DNA of 55,468 bases from Gammaproteobacteria bacterium (GTDB lineage: Bacteria > Pseudomonadota > Gammaproteobacteria > Arenicellales > Poriferihabitantaceae). Below the pieces are notes generated by a model that ran no database searches, was not told the DNA's origin, and saw nothing but the letters and a program-made list of their open reading frames with translations. A program made the translations under genes and the position numbers. How positions within the stretch are numbered: position 1 is the first letter of the stretch; the number at the start of each line of letters is the position of its first letter. This document shows, piece after piece, positions 17,533 through 25,741 of this stretch. The stretch lies in NCBI GenBank assembly GCA_009842505.1, contig VYFG01000043.1, forward strand, positions 1 through 55,468. The letters are read 5' to 3'.

Positions 17533-18708
17533 GTGACCGCGCGCCGCCGGGACCTCTCGATTCTGACGCGGGCGGTGCATGCCGGGGAACCGGAACCCAG
17601 GGTAGAGGGGGCGCTGGTGCAGCCCGTGTTCCAGACCTCCACCTATGAGACCGCGGAGGACACGGGTTATCACGATATCCCCTACCTGCGGCTCAACAAT
17701 TCACCGAACCATGTCGCCCTGCACCGCAAGCTGGCCGACCTGGAAGGCGCCGAAGATGCGCTGGTGACTTCCAGCGGCATGGCGGCGATCTATACCGCGC
17801 TGTTGTCCGTGCTGGACTCCGGCGACCACCTGCTCGCGCAGCGGGGCCTCTACGGCGGAACCCATACCCTGCTTACCCAAGACCTGCCGGCGCTGGGCAT
17901 CGGCTGCGACTTTGTCGACCTCCAAGATGCGGACGAATGGCGGGCCGCCCTCAGGCCCAACACGAAAGCCTTCTACATCGAGACCATCACCAATCCGCTC
18001 CTGAACGTGGGTGACCTGCCCGGGGTCGCGGCATTTGCCCGGGAACATGGCCTGGCCAGTCTCATCGACAACACCCTGGCGTCGCCGGTGAACTGCAATC
18101 CGCTGGCGCTCGGATTCGACCTCGTGCTGCACAGCGCCACCAAGTATCTCAACGGCCACAGCGATCTCGTCGCCGGCGTGATCGCCGGGTCGGGGGCACT
18201 CGTCTCGAGGTGCAAGCACAAGCTGGACCATTTCGGCGGGACGCTGGATCCCCACGCCTGCTTCCTGCTCCAGCGGGGCATGAAGACCCTGCCGCTCCGG
18301 GTGGCGCAGCAGAATGCAACCACGCTGGCCCTCGCCGGGTTCCTGGAGTCGCATGACGCGGTGTCCGGGGTGTACTACCCCGGGCTTGCATCCCACCCGG
18401 ATCATGACCGGGCCCGCAACCTGCTCAGGGGCTTCGGCGGAATGCTCAGCTTCGATCATGCCGGCGGCGGCCGGGGTGCCCGGGAAATGATTCGGCGACT
18501 CGAACTGGTCACCCGGGCGGTGAGCCTCGGCGGGGTGGAAACGCTGGTCACCATGCCCGCAGCGTCGTCGCATGCGGGGCTGTCGCCGGCCGAGAGGCGG
18601 GAAATCGGCATCGGCGACGGGCTGGTGCGCCTGGCGGTGGGCATCGAGGGCGCAGATGACCTGGCCGCCGACCTTGAGCGGGCGCTGTCCGTGGCGGAGC
18701 CCGCATGA
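17533..18708 (+). CDS. PLP-dependent trans-sulfuration enzyme (cystathionine lyase/synthase family)
   Basis: 391 residues from a GTG start at 17533 with GGGAGA 5 bases upstream; upstream in-frame sequence lacks family similarity. Cys/Met-metabolism fold-type I PLP enzyme: the PLP lysine is Lys204 in HSATKYLNGHSD, with LVTSSGMAAIYTAL (about 76-89) and SLIDNTLASP (about 175-185) around the cofactor. The segment YLRLNNSPNHVALHRKLADLEG replaces the common YSRxxNPTxxxLExxLAxLE, so the enzyme is off the main CGS/CGL branches; gamma-lyase, gamma-synthase or O-acyl-homoserine sulfhydrylase activity cannot be separated. Its stop overlaps the next gene (ATGA). Confidence 0.88.
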   Translation: MTARRRDLSILTRAVHAGEPEPRVEGALVQPVFQTSTYETAEDTGYHDIPYLRLNNSPNHVALHRKLADLEGAEDALVTSSGMAAIYTALLSVLDSGDHLLAQRGLYGGTHTLLTQDLPALGIGCDFVDLQDADEWRAALRPNTKAFYIETITNPLLNVGDLPGVAAFAREHGLASLIDNTLASPVNCNPLALGFDLVLHSATKYLNGHSDLVAGVIAGSGALVSRCKHKLDHFGGTLDPHACFLLQRGMKTLPLRVAQQNATTLALAGFLESHDAVSGVYYPGLASHPDHDRARNLLRGFGGMLSFDHAGGGRGAREMIRRLELVTRAVSLGGVETLVTMPAASSHAGLSPAERREIGIGDGLVRLAVGIEGADDLAADLERALSVAEPA

Positions 18709-19532
18709 GCCGGTTGCTGGGCCAGGGCGGCATCCGCAAGATGCGGACCCTTCTCGATGCGCCGGTGCAGTATCACCTGCCGCTGGGGGAGGATCCGGTG
18801 GCGATGAACGATCTCCTGGGGCAACGGCTGTCCCTGCGGTACTCCGGGCGGATCGAATGCGTCGCCTGCGGCCGCGAGACCCGCAAGAGCTTCAATCAGG
18901 GCTACTGCTATCCCTGCTTCCGGGACCTGGCGGAATGCGACATGTGCATTGTGCGCCCCGAGACCTGCCACTTCCATCTCGGCACCTGCAGGGAGCCGGA
19001 ATGGGCGCAGGCGCACTGCATGCAGCCGCATGTGGTGTATATCGCCAATTCCTCCGGGCTCAAGGTAGGGATCACACGCGAGACGCAGGTCCCCACGCGC
19101 TGGATCGACCAGGGCGCCAGCCAGGCCGTACCGGTCTTCCGGGTCCGAAGCCGGTTTCACTCCGGGCTGATCGAGGCGACCCTCAAGCGGTATGTCAGCG
19201 ACCGCACCGACTGGCGCAGGATGCTGAAGGGCAGCGACCGGGTTGCGGACCTGGCCGGAAAGGCGGCGGAGATCGTCGATGCCGCGCGGCAGGATCTCGA
19301 GGAACTGGCGGATTCCCACGCGGGCCTGGACTGGGAAGTGCTGTCGGAGCCGGTGACGGAAATCACCTTTCCGGTGATCGAGTATCCCGTCAAGGTCCAG
19401 AGCTTCAGCCTGGACAAGGCGGACACGGTCAGCGGCGTGCTGCAGGGCATCAAGGGGCAATACCTGATCATGGACGGCGGCGTGATCAACATGCGGAAGT
19501 TCGCCGGGTACGAGATCGGGCTGTATGCCTGA
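18705..19532 (+). CDS. DUF2797 protein with cysteine-rich N-terminus
   Basis: 275 residues, start overlapping the upstream stop by 4 bases. The DUF2797 signature is present: IECVACGRETRKSFNQGYC then CYPCF, CDMCI and ETCHFHLGTC, giving a cluster of Cys/His pairs at about residues 51-100 that suggests zinc binding. Next comes PHVVYIANSSGLKVGITR (about 106-123), which resembles the GIY-YIG start of the nuclease fold, with RWIDQGA. No biochemical function is established for the family. Coupling to the PLP enzyme may hint at sulfur metabolism but could be chance. It meets mscK-like convergently, 32 bases apart. Confidence 0.82.
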   Translation: MSRLLGQGGIRKMRTLLDAPVQYHLPLGEDPVAMNDLLGQRLSLRYSGRIECVACGRETRKSFNQGYCYPCFRDLAECDMCIVRPETCHFHLGTCREPEWAQAHCMQPHVVYIANSSGLKVGITRETQVPTRWIDQGASQAVPVFRVRSRFHSGLIEATLKRYVSDRTDWRRMLKGSDRVADLAGKAAEIVDAARQDLEELADSHAGLDWEVLSEPVTEITFPVIEYPVKVQSFSLDKADTVSGVLQGIKGQYLIMDGGVINMRKFAGYEIGLYA

Positions 19533-19564
19533 ACGCCGCGGCGGGTGATTCCCGAAGCGGGTGT

Positions 19565-21889
19565 TCAGGTGTCGTCCGCGCCGCCGGGCGGCGGACTTCC
19601 GCTGCGGATATGAATGTCGCGCTGGGGAAAGGCGATCTCGATTCCATGTTCGCGGAACTTCCGGTCGATGGCGAAATGGAGCCTGCTGGTCACGTCCAGG
19701 ATGTACCAGATATCGAGTATGTAGCAGCGCAGTTCAAAGTCGAGGGCGCTGTCGCCGAAACTCCGGAAGAACACCCGGACCGGCAGGTCGGGCTGGTCCC
19801 TGACCACTTCCGGCACTTCCGCGGCAGCCTCCTCCAGCAGGCGCCCGACCAGCTCGGTGTCGCTGCCGTAGGCAACGCCCACGGGAACGATGACCCTGCC
19901 GTGGCGGTTACGCAGCGTCCAGTTGGTGACCGGCGCGGAGATCAGCTCGGAGTTGGGTACAATGACGTCGGCCCGGTTGAAGGTCTGCACCTCGGTGGAG
20001 CGGACGCTGATTTTCTTGACGAATCCTTCGGTGCTGCCCGTGGAGATCCAGTCCCCCGTCCTGATGGGGCGCTCGAGCAGCAGGATGATGCCGGAGACGA
20101 AATTGTTGACGATGTTCTGCAGACCGAACCCGATGCCGAGGGACAGCGCGCCGGCCACGATGGCGATGTTGGTGAAGCTGACCCCGACGACGGACAGGCC
20201 GGCGAGCGCGGCGATGGTGAACCCCACGTAGCTGATGATGGTGACCAGGGCCTCCCGGGCGCCGCTGTCCATCCGCGAATCGCTGAGGTACTTCTGGTTG
20301 AGGTTGTCCCTGACCCACCGGAAAAGCATCAGCAGCGCGGTGAAAACCAGGATGCCGATCAGCACGTTGGCCGGCACGATCTGGGTCTCGCCGAACCAGA
20401 ATCCGTCCCTTGCCATGGAAAACAGGGAATCCATGGTGGAGTCCGATGCGCCCCAGATTTTCAGGAACAGGACGATCAGCACCGTCCAGAGCAGTACGAC
20501 GGAAAGCAGCCGAAGCCAGATCAGACCGGGCACCGGTTCGTTCTCGCCCACCGAGAGGAAGCGCCTGAACCGCACCTGCCAGGGCTGTTCGCCATGGTCG
20601 ATCCCGTTGTAGAAATCCCGCAGCAGGTGCTCAAGCAGGTAATAGCCGGCCAGGACCAGTGCGGTGAATGCCAGTCCCCCCCAGAGAAATCGGGACATGC
20701 CGCGATAGCCGGCCCACTCCAGGATGAGGCTGAGCAGCAACAGGCCGATGGAAAGGGCGCGTATGAGGTTGCCGGTCCTGGGAATGCCCGGAACCCGCTT
20801 CAGGAAGAACGCGAATTCCAGCAGGCCGATGATGATCAGCGAGGCCAGCACGTTCCTGGCCAGCAACTGGGTGGTCTGATACGTCTCCTCGGGACCCAGG
20901 ATCTGCACTTCCAGCACCCACAGGGCAAGCAGCGTCGCGATGCAGGCAAGGCGGATGTCGAGGGCGCGCACGGGGAGTTCCTGCTCCAGCACGGCCCTGG
21001 CATACAGGCTGACCCGGTGGATGAGGACGGGGATCAGCACCAGCGCGACCACGTAGCCAAGGAGCAGCCAGAGAAGCTGTCCATAGGCGGACCCCAGCCA
21101 CTCCACGCCACGGGCGGCCCACATGTAACCCAGCAGCAGGACCACCGGGATGAGCAGTGGGGCACTGTTCAGCACCAGGAACCGGAAGCCCGCGGCGGCC
21201 TGGGACATATAGGCGGCGGACCGGTCGGCGCCCGGCATCCGGATGCGCCGCTTGACCGCCATCCCGAACAGGACGCCGCCGGCCAGCAGCCCCAGGACCA
21301 CCCCGGCACGTTCGAGGAGGAGGGGATCTTTCAGCGTGTCCGCGATGGTTTGCCATCGCCTGCCGTGATAGGGGCCGATCCCGGCAAAACCGTGGACCAG
21401 GTTGTAGAGGACAGACGTCTCCTTGCGGTTCATCCGCGCACGCTTCAGGTCCGACTCGAGATCCGTCAGCCGGGCATGCAGCTGGCCCGACTGCTCCAGG
21501 AGCAGTTTGCATTCGGTGACGTCGGCGTTCAGTGTCTCCACCTGTTCGGCGATCGTGGCCTCCTCCGGGGTCCGGTCCTCCTTGGCCGAAATCCGTTCGA
21601 TCAGTTCCGGGCCGATGGTCTCGCGCATGGATGCCAGTTCCTTTTCCCTGGCGTTGACGCACCGCAGGATGCCCGTGCGCTGCCGGCTCACTTGCCGGAT
21701 GGCCTCGTCCAGCCAGCCCTGGTCGCGGAAGCTGGTGATGGAAAACTGGAATTCGATGGAGTCCAGGACTTGGCGCGTGACGTCGGCGTCGAATGTTTCC
21801 GCGCCCCCGTTCTGCGCCGCCGCTGCCTGCCATCCCGGCAGGGTGAACGCCAGGGCCAAGAGGGCGATCCGAAGCGGCAGCCGCGTCAT
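19565..21889 (-). CDS. Large mechanosensitive channel of the MscS superfamily
   Basis: 774 residues from the ATG at 21889, which gives a normal signal peptide (LRIALLALAFTLPGWQAAAAQ); the frame opens 23 residues earlier without benefit. A periplasmic helical segment (about 28-165) is followed by about eleven membrane helices and the conserved pore and beta domain (LSLGIGFGLQNIVNNFVSG and LLERPIRTGDWI, about 545-580), then the cytoplasmic domain (FNRADVIVPNSELIS). It is the MscK/YbdG/YjeP-like large class that opens under membrane tension to release solutes. Ends convergently with the DUF2797 gene; follows the alcohol dehydrogenase gene by 110 bases. Confidence 0.88.
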   Translation of the reverse strand: MTRLPLRIALLALAFTLPGWQAAAAQNGGAETFDADVTRQVLDSIEFQFSITSFRDQGWLDEAIRQVSRQRTGILRCVNAREKELASMRETIGPELIERISAKEDRTPEEATIAEQVETLNADVTECKLLLEQSGQLHARLTDLESDLKRARMNRKETSVLYNLVHGFAGIGPYHGRRWQTIADTLKDPLLLERAGVVLGLLAGGVLFGMAVKRRIRMPGADRSAAYMSQAAAGFRFLVLNSAPLLIPVVLLLGYMWAARGVEWLGSAYGQLLWLLLGYVVALVLIPVLIHRVSLYARAVLEQELPVRALDIRLACIATLLALWVLEVQILGPEETYQTTQLLARNVLASLIIIGLLEFAFFLKRVPGIPRTGNLIRALSIGLLLLSLILEWAGYRGMSRFLWGGLAFTALVLAGYYLLEHLLRDFYNGIDHGEQPWQVRFRRFLSVGENEPVPGLIWLRLLSVVLLWTVLIVLFLKIWGASDSTMDSLFSMARDGFWFGETQIVPANVLIGILVFTALLMLFRWVRDNLNQKYLSDSRMDSGAREALVTIISYVGFTIAALAGLSVVGVSFTNIAIVAGALSLGIGFGLQNIVNNFVSGIILLLERPIRTGDWISTGSTEGFVKKISVRSTEVQTFNRADVIVPNSELISAPVTNWTLRNRHGRVIVPVGVAYGSDTELVGRLLEEAAAEVPEVVRDQPDLPVRVFFRSFGDSALDFELRCYILDIWYILDVTSRLHFAIDRKFREHGIEIAFPQRDIHIRSGSPPPGGADDT

Positions 21890-21999
21890 TTCATCCGGCC
21901 CCCGTTTCCGGCCCGGGGCGCTTCCGCCCAGGCCGGTAGGCAAGGGCATCATGGCCACTATGGCGGGTGTTCTCCGGCCGGGGGCGGATCGGGCGCATG

Positions 22000-23151
22000 C
22001 TACAGGGTGCCGTTCAGTGCCGTGGCCAGGATGCGGGAATAGGCATCGGCATCATGTGGGATCGGGTTGGTGCCGGCGGACGGGTCCGCCACCGCCATCC
22101 GGCCGATGTCATCCACCCGTCCGTCGTCGATCCCGATGGCTGCCAGGTCGTCGGGAATGCCGATCTGTCCGCGCAGTGCCAGAACCCATTCGAGGAACCC
22201 GTCGAAGTCCGGCGGCAGTTCGAGGTAGCGCGCAAGGCGGCTGAGAGGCGCCTCGATGACGCTGCGGTTGGCCACCAGGACATAGGGCATCAGGATCGCG
22301 TTCAGCGTACCGTGATGGGCATCGTAGACCGCGCCCAGCGGGTGGGACAGGGCATGCATGGCCCCGAGACCCCGCTGGAAAGCCGTGGCGCCCATGGACG
22401 AGGCGACCAGCATCTGCCGCCGGGCCCCGATGTCGGACCCGTCCGACACCGCCCGCGGCAGGTTTTCCTTGATCAGGCGGATGCCCTCGACGGCGATCCC
22501 TTCCGCCAGGGGGTGGTAGACCGGCGAGCAGAATGCCTCGAGGTTGTGGGAAAGCGCGTCCATGCCGGTGGCGGCCGTGAGGCCGGGCGGCAGTCCCGTG
22601 GTCAGTTCCGCATCCAGGATGACGCAGACCGGGAGCATCCTGGGATGAAAGATGATCAGCTTGCGCTCCTCGTCCTCTTTCACGATGACCGAGGCCCGGC
22701 CCACCTCCGAACCGGTGCCTGCGGTGGTCGGGACGGCGATGACGGGCGGGATTCCGGCCGGGTCGGCGTTCAGCCAGTTGTCGCCCACGTCCTCAAGGTC
22801 CCAGAGGTCGCAGTCCTGGTTCACGGCCACCGCGATGGCCTTGCCCGCATCGAGGGCGCTGCCGCCGCCGAGCGCGATCACGCCGTCATGGCTGCCCTCC
22901 CGGTACGCCCTGATGCCGACATCCACGTTGGTTCCTGTGGGATTGGGCTTGATGTCGCAGTACATTGCTGCACCCAGGCCGGCCTCCCGCGTGGTATCCA
23001 TGATGGCTCCTGCCATGGGCAATGCCGCGATACCGGGGTCGGTGACCAGAAGGGGGGCGGAAACGCCGAATTCGGTGCATATCCGCGCAATCTCGGATAC
23101 CCGGCCTTCGCCGGCGCGGATGTTCGTGGGGTAGTTCCAGTTGACGTTCAT
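22000..23151 (-). CDS. Iron-containing alcohol dehydrogenase
   Basis: 383 residues. Group III Fe-type NAD(P)-dependent alcohol dehydrogenase. Visible are the nucleotide-binding GVIALGGGSALDAGKAIAV (about 90-108), PTTAGTGSEVG (about 140-150), and the metal ligands Asp (ILDAELT), His (ALSHNLEAF), His (ALSHPLGAVYD) and His (DAHHG). Members oxidise primary alcohols or reduce aldehydes such as lactaldehyde, butyraldehyde or 4-hydroxybutyrate semialdehyde; the substrate here is unknown. Same strand as the channel gene, separated by 110 bases. Confidence 0.92.
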   Translation of the reverse strand: MNVNWNYPTNIRAGEGRVSEIARICTEFGVSAPLLVTDPGIAALPMAGAIMDTTREAGLGAAMYCDIKPNPTGTNVDVGIRAYREGSHDGVIALGGGSALDAGKAIAVAVNQDCDLWDLEDVGDNWLNADPAGIPPVIAVPTTAGTGSEVGRASVIVKEDEERKLIIFHPRMLPVCVILDAELTTGLPPGLTAATGMDALSHNLEAFCSPVYHPLAEGIAVEGIRLIKENLPRAVSDGSDIGARRQMLVASSMGATAFQRGLGAMHALSHPLGAVYDAHHGTLNAILMPYVLVANRSVIEAPLSRLARYLELPPDFDGFLEWVLALRGQIGIPDDLAAIGIDDGRVDDIGRMAVADPSAGTNPIPHDADAYSRILATALNGTL

Positions 23152-23318
23152 GGGCGATAACCGGATGGGTCGGGGCGGTGGCGGGGAATGGTCCTAGTCT
23201 AGCCGAAGGGGCGGGTGTCGGTCACCGCCCGCAGGGCTCCTGCCGGTAGGCGGGGGCGCATGCCCCGGAGCGGCGCGCAGAGGCCGGGCCCCTTGGTCTT
23301 CGATGCATGGGGCGGCGG

Positions 23319-23975
23319 TTATCCGGGCGCCGGGTTCCCGTCCGGCAGCTTCCGGTAGACACAGAACCAGCCTTCATTGTCGCTGCCCTCGTAGTAGGGC
23401 CCCTCGGACAGGGCCTCGCACCGGAAATGGCCGTCCGACATCAGCCGTGCGAGCATGGCATCGAAACCGCGGTTGTGCCACAGGTCGAAATGGATCGTGC
23501 AGGCCAGTAGGCCGCCGGGTTTCAGTACCCGCAGGATTTCCGGCAGCGGCTCGGGGCCGACATGGCCATGGGTGAAGGTGCCGGAGGAGATGGCGGCGTC
23601 ATAGGCGTTGTCCGGTATCGGCAGGGGCTGGTTCAGGTCTCCCACCAGCAGGCGCCGGTAGAATCCCCGGGATCGCGCCACCGCGACCATCTCGCCCGAA
23701 ATGTCGATTCCGTCTATTTGCGTGAATCCCCTCCCGGCAACTTCATGGCCGGTAAGCCCGGTGCCGCAGCCAAGGTCGAGTACGGCGGCCTCCCGGTCCT
23801 CCAGGTGGTCAGCGAGCAGGGCGGCGATATCCCGCGGCGAGCGATATCCAAGGGACTCCATTTTCCGGTCGTAGTCGTCTGCCCATTTCCGATAGAACGA
23901 GAGGATACTCTCCTTGTCCTTGAGGGAGTACGCTTCGGTCACAAATGCATTCGGGCCCTTCGGGTCATCTGCCAT
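23319..23975 (-). CDS. Class I SAM-dependent methyltransferase
   Basis: 218 residues from the ATG at 23975; an in-frame GTG upstream (24056) would add 27 residues. The Rossmann SAM motif is VLDLGCGTGLTGHEV (about 67-81), with IDGIDISGEM (motif about 92-101), the DLNQPLPIPDNAYDAAISSG post-motif and LRVLKPGGLLACTIHF. The N-terminal ILSFYRKWADDYDRKMESLGY is typical of the WBSCR27/methyltransferase-like small-molecule methyltransferases. No substrate can be assigned. No Shine-Dalgarno precedes the chosen ATG, so the start is uncertain. Confidence 0.82.
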   Translation of the reverse strand: MADDPKGPNAFVTEAYSLKDKESILSFYRKWADDYDRKMESLGYRSPRDIAALLADHLEDREAAVLDLGCGTGLTGHEVAGRGFTQIDGIDISGEMVAVARSRGFYRRLLVGDLNQPLPIPDNAYDAAISSGTFTHGHVGPEPLPEILRVLKPGGLLACTIHFDLWHNRGFDAMLARLMSDGHFRCEALSEGPYYEGSDNEGWFCVYRKLPDGNPAPG

Positions 23976-24125
23976 GGAGGAAATCTCGGTTGCCGGTCCG
24001 GTTGCAATGTTACCGTTTGTGGACACCGGGAAAAAGTGCCACCTCCTGTCTGCCACCTTCCGTCCGACCAGCCCAAAGCCATTCCTGATATGAGGGGTGG
24101 AGGAGGAATGAAGATGGTGTAGAGA

Positions 24126-24191
24126 TTGTCAGGGGCTTGCCGTGGTTTAAGATGAAGCCTGATGTCTCGCCCTTGTCAGGTGTTTGCCGTG
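24126..24191. repeat. Imperfect 19-bp direct repeat beside higA
   Basis: TTGTCAGGGGCTTGCCGTG (24126-24144) and TTGTCAGGTGTTTGCCGTG (24173-24191) agree at 17 of 19 positions with a 47-base period. They lie between the methyltransferase start and the higA stop, at the edge of the toxin-antitoxin islet. Confidence 0.6.
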
Positions 24192-24232
24192 TGCCTCCCG
24201 GTGCCGGGCAAGAACCGCTGGCGCATCACTGG

Positions 24233-24505
24233 CTATGCCGCCAGTTCCCGCCGAATCTTTGCGAGGTCGTAGGCATTCTGCAGGCGCAGCCAATGTTCCG
24301 CAGTACTCCAGCCCATCGATTCCAATGCAATGGCTACCCTTGCCGACATGGCTATGCGTCCGTCCAGCAACCGATAAAGGTTACTGCGGTCAATTCCGAT
24401 GCGTTCCGCTATGCGCGTCAGCGATTCTTCACTGGCTTCCACAGAATCACGCAAGCACTCACCGGGATGACAGGGAATTTCGATTGATCTGTCTGGTTTG
24501 CTCAT
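24233..24505 (-). CDS. higA: HigA-type antitoxin (XRE helix-turn-helix)
   Basis: 90 residues. The typical HigA start EIPCHPGECLRDSVEA (about 9-24) is followed by a helix-turn-helix (LTRIAERIGIDRSNLYRLLDG, about 29-49, seen in two parts) and the family ending MSARVAIALESMGWSTAEHWLRLQ. In intact modules it neutralises the upstream RelE-fold HigB nuclease and represses the operon. Here the gene 12 bases upstream is only a HigB C-terminal remnant, so this is an orphan antitoxin or one that may protect against other HigB toxins. Confidence 0.9.
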   Translation of the reverse strand: MSKPDRSIEIPCHPGECLRDSVEASEESLTRIAERIGIDRSNLYRLLDGRIAMSARVAIALESMGWSTAEHWLRLQNAYDLAKIRRELAA

Positions 24506-24517
24506 CTGAACCGCCCT

Positions 24518-24640
24518 CTAGTGATAGTCCATGAAGTCAATATCCACGCTCTCGTTATCCTCAAATCGGAAAATCACTCGCCGCAAGTCCCTCAATTTAC
24601 CATCGATCCGCCGTCTTCCGTCTGGGGGCACGGGCCGCAC
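24518..24640 (-). pseudogene. higB: Remnant of higB toxin (C-terminal end only)
   Basis: Forty codons ending in FRFEDNESVDIDFMDYH and a stop, matching the conserved HigB C-terminus (RITFRFEDGDAYDVxxVDYH type). It sits 12 bases before higA, the normal higBA order. Everything before about residue 14 is unlike HigB, and the stretch between GKLRDL and RRVIF looks shortened compared with intact toxins. The frame is continuous with the eamA stop codon immediately upstream, so the toxin 5' end has been replaced by the eamA 3' end. No toxin activity is expected. Confidence 0.72.
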
Positions 24641-25513
24641 CTACATCCTGCCGGGGGACTTCATTACCATGGCCACCCCGAGCACGCAAAGTGCGATGCC
24701 GCCGACGGCGACAGCTGACAGTCGTTCACCGAACAACAGCCATGCCTCCACGGCGACCAGCGGCGGCACCAGGTAGAACAGGCTTGCCACGCGCCCGGCT
24801 TCGCCATGGCGGATCAGCCACATGAGCAGCAGGACCGCTCCCAGCGAGAGCACCAGCACCAGCCATCCGAGGGCGAGGACGAACCGGGGCGACCAGTAGA
24901 TGTCGCGACTTTCCAGGGTAAACGCAAGCACCCAGTAGAAAACTCCCGCGGCAACATATTGCACCAGTACCCCGGGCAGCAGGTCGAAATCGGTGCAGAA
25001 CCGCTTCTGGTACAGGGTGCCGTATGAGATCGCCAACAGGGACGCCACGCAAAGGCCGAGTCCGGTCGCGCTGATCCCGGTGATGCCGATACCGCGCTCG
25101 CCGATGACGATCGTGATCCCGGCGAGCCCGATGAACATCCCGAGCATTTTCAGGCGCCCGAGATCCTCCTTCAGCCATACGGCGGACAGGAGCACGGTGA
25201 CCAGCGGCTGCAGGCCCACGATGACCGCACTGAGGCCCGCGTCGACCCCCCGGTAGATGGCGGAGAACACGCCACCGAGGTAGACGCCGTGAACCAGGAC
25301 GCCGACCACCGCGATGTGAAGGTAGTCGCGTGGACGCCCCGGCCATCGAACCCTGAACAGGGGAATCAGGACGCCCAGGGCCAGCACCGCGATCAGCATG
25401 CGCACACCGAGAAAGGTGAACGGCTCTGCAGCGGGCAGACCGTACTTGGCGCCGATGAAGCCCGTGCTCCAGAGGGTCACGAACAGCAACGGGATCAGGT
25501 GTCGCGAAGTCAC
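24641..25513 (-). CDS. EamA-family (DMT) membrane transporter
   Basis: 290 residues from a GTG start at 25513; the frame extends upstream without similarity. Ten hydrophobic helices in two EamA repeats: LLFVTLWSTGFIGAKYGLP (about 7-25), SAVIVGLQPLVTVLLSAVWLKE (about 90-111, seen in two parts), LGLCVASLLAISYGTLYQKR, and FYLVPPLVAVEAWLLFGERLS (about 240-260). Members export amino acids, metabolites or drugs. It is divergent from putA with 228 bases between, so it might export products of amino-acid catabolism, but that is inference. Its stop abuts the higB remnant. Confidence 0.87.
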   Translation of the reverse strand: MTSRHLIPLLFVTLWSTGFIGAKYGLPAAEPFTFLGVRMLIAVLALGVLIPLFRVRWPGRPRDYLHIAVVGVLVHGVYLGGVFSAIYRGVDAGLSAVIVGLQPLVTVLLSAVWLKEDLGRLKMLGMFIGLAGITIVIGERGIGITGISATGLGLCVASLLAISYGTLYQKRFCTDFDLLPGVLVQYVAAGVFYWVLAFTLESRDIYWSPRFVLALGWLVLVLSLGAVLLLMWLIRHGEAGRVASLFYLVPPLVAVEAWLLFGERLSAVAVGGIALCVLGVAMVMKSPGRM

Positions 25514-25741
25514 GTCTTGGGGGACCGGTAAGGGTCGGGACAGATGCAAATGCCCGACGCGAAGACGGCGGGGTTCACGGGTGGAACGCAGGCACCCCGA
25601 CACCATGGACGTGCCGGTTCAATCCGCCGTCGGGGACCGGAAGGTAACACGGATCGGAACCCCGGGGACGTCCGGCCCCGCCCGCGGAACTCTGTTAGGA
25701 TTTCACTACCAGAACAGATTCCGGTGAACCGGGGAATTGGC

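Noticed and set aside
18572..22042. Plus-strand open frame of over 1100 codons
   Set aside because: It runs antisense through the MscS gene and across DUF2797 in another frame; its composition is the repetitive Q/G/D/H-rich type produced by GC-rich codon bias, with no domain.
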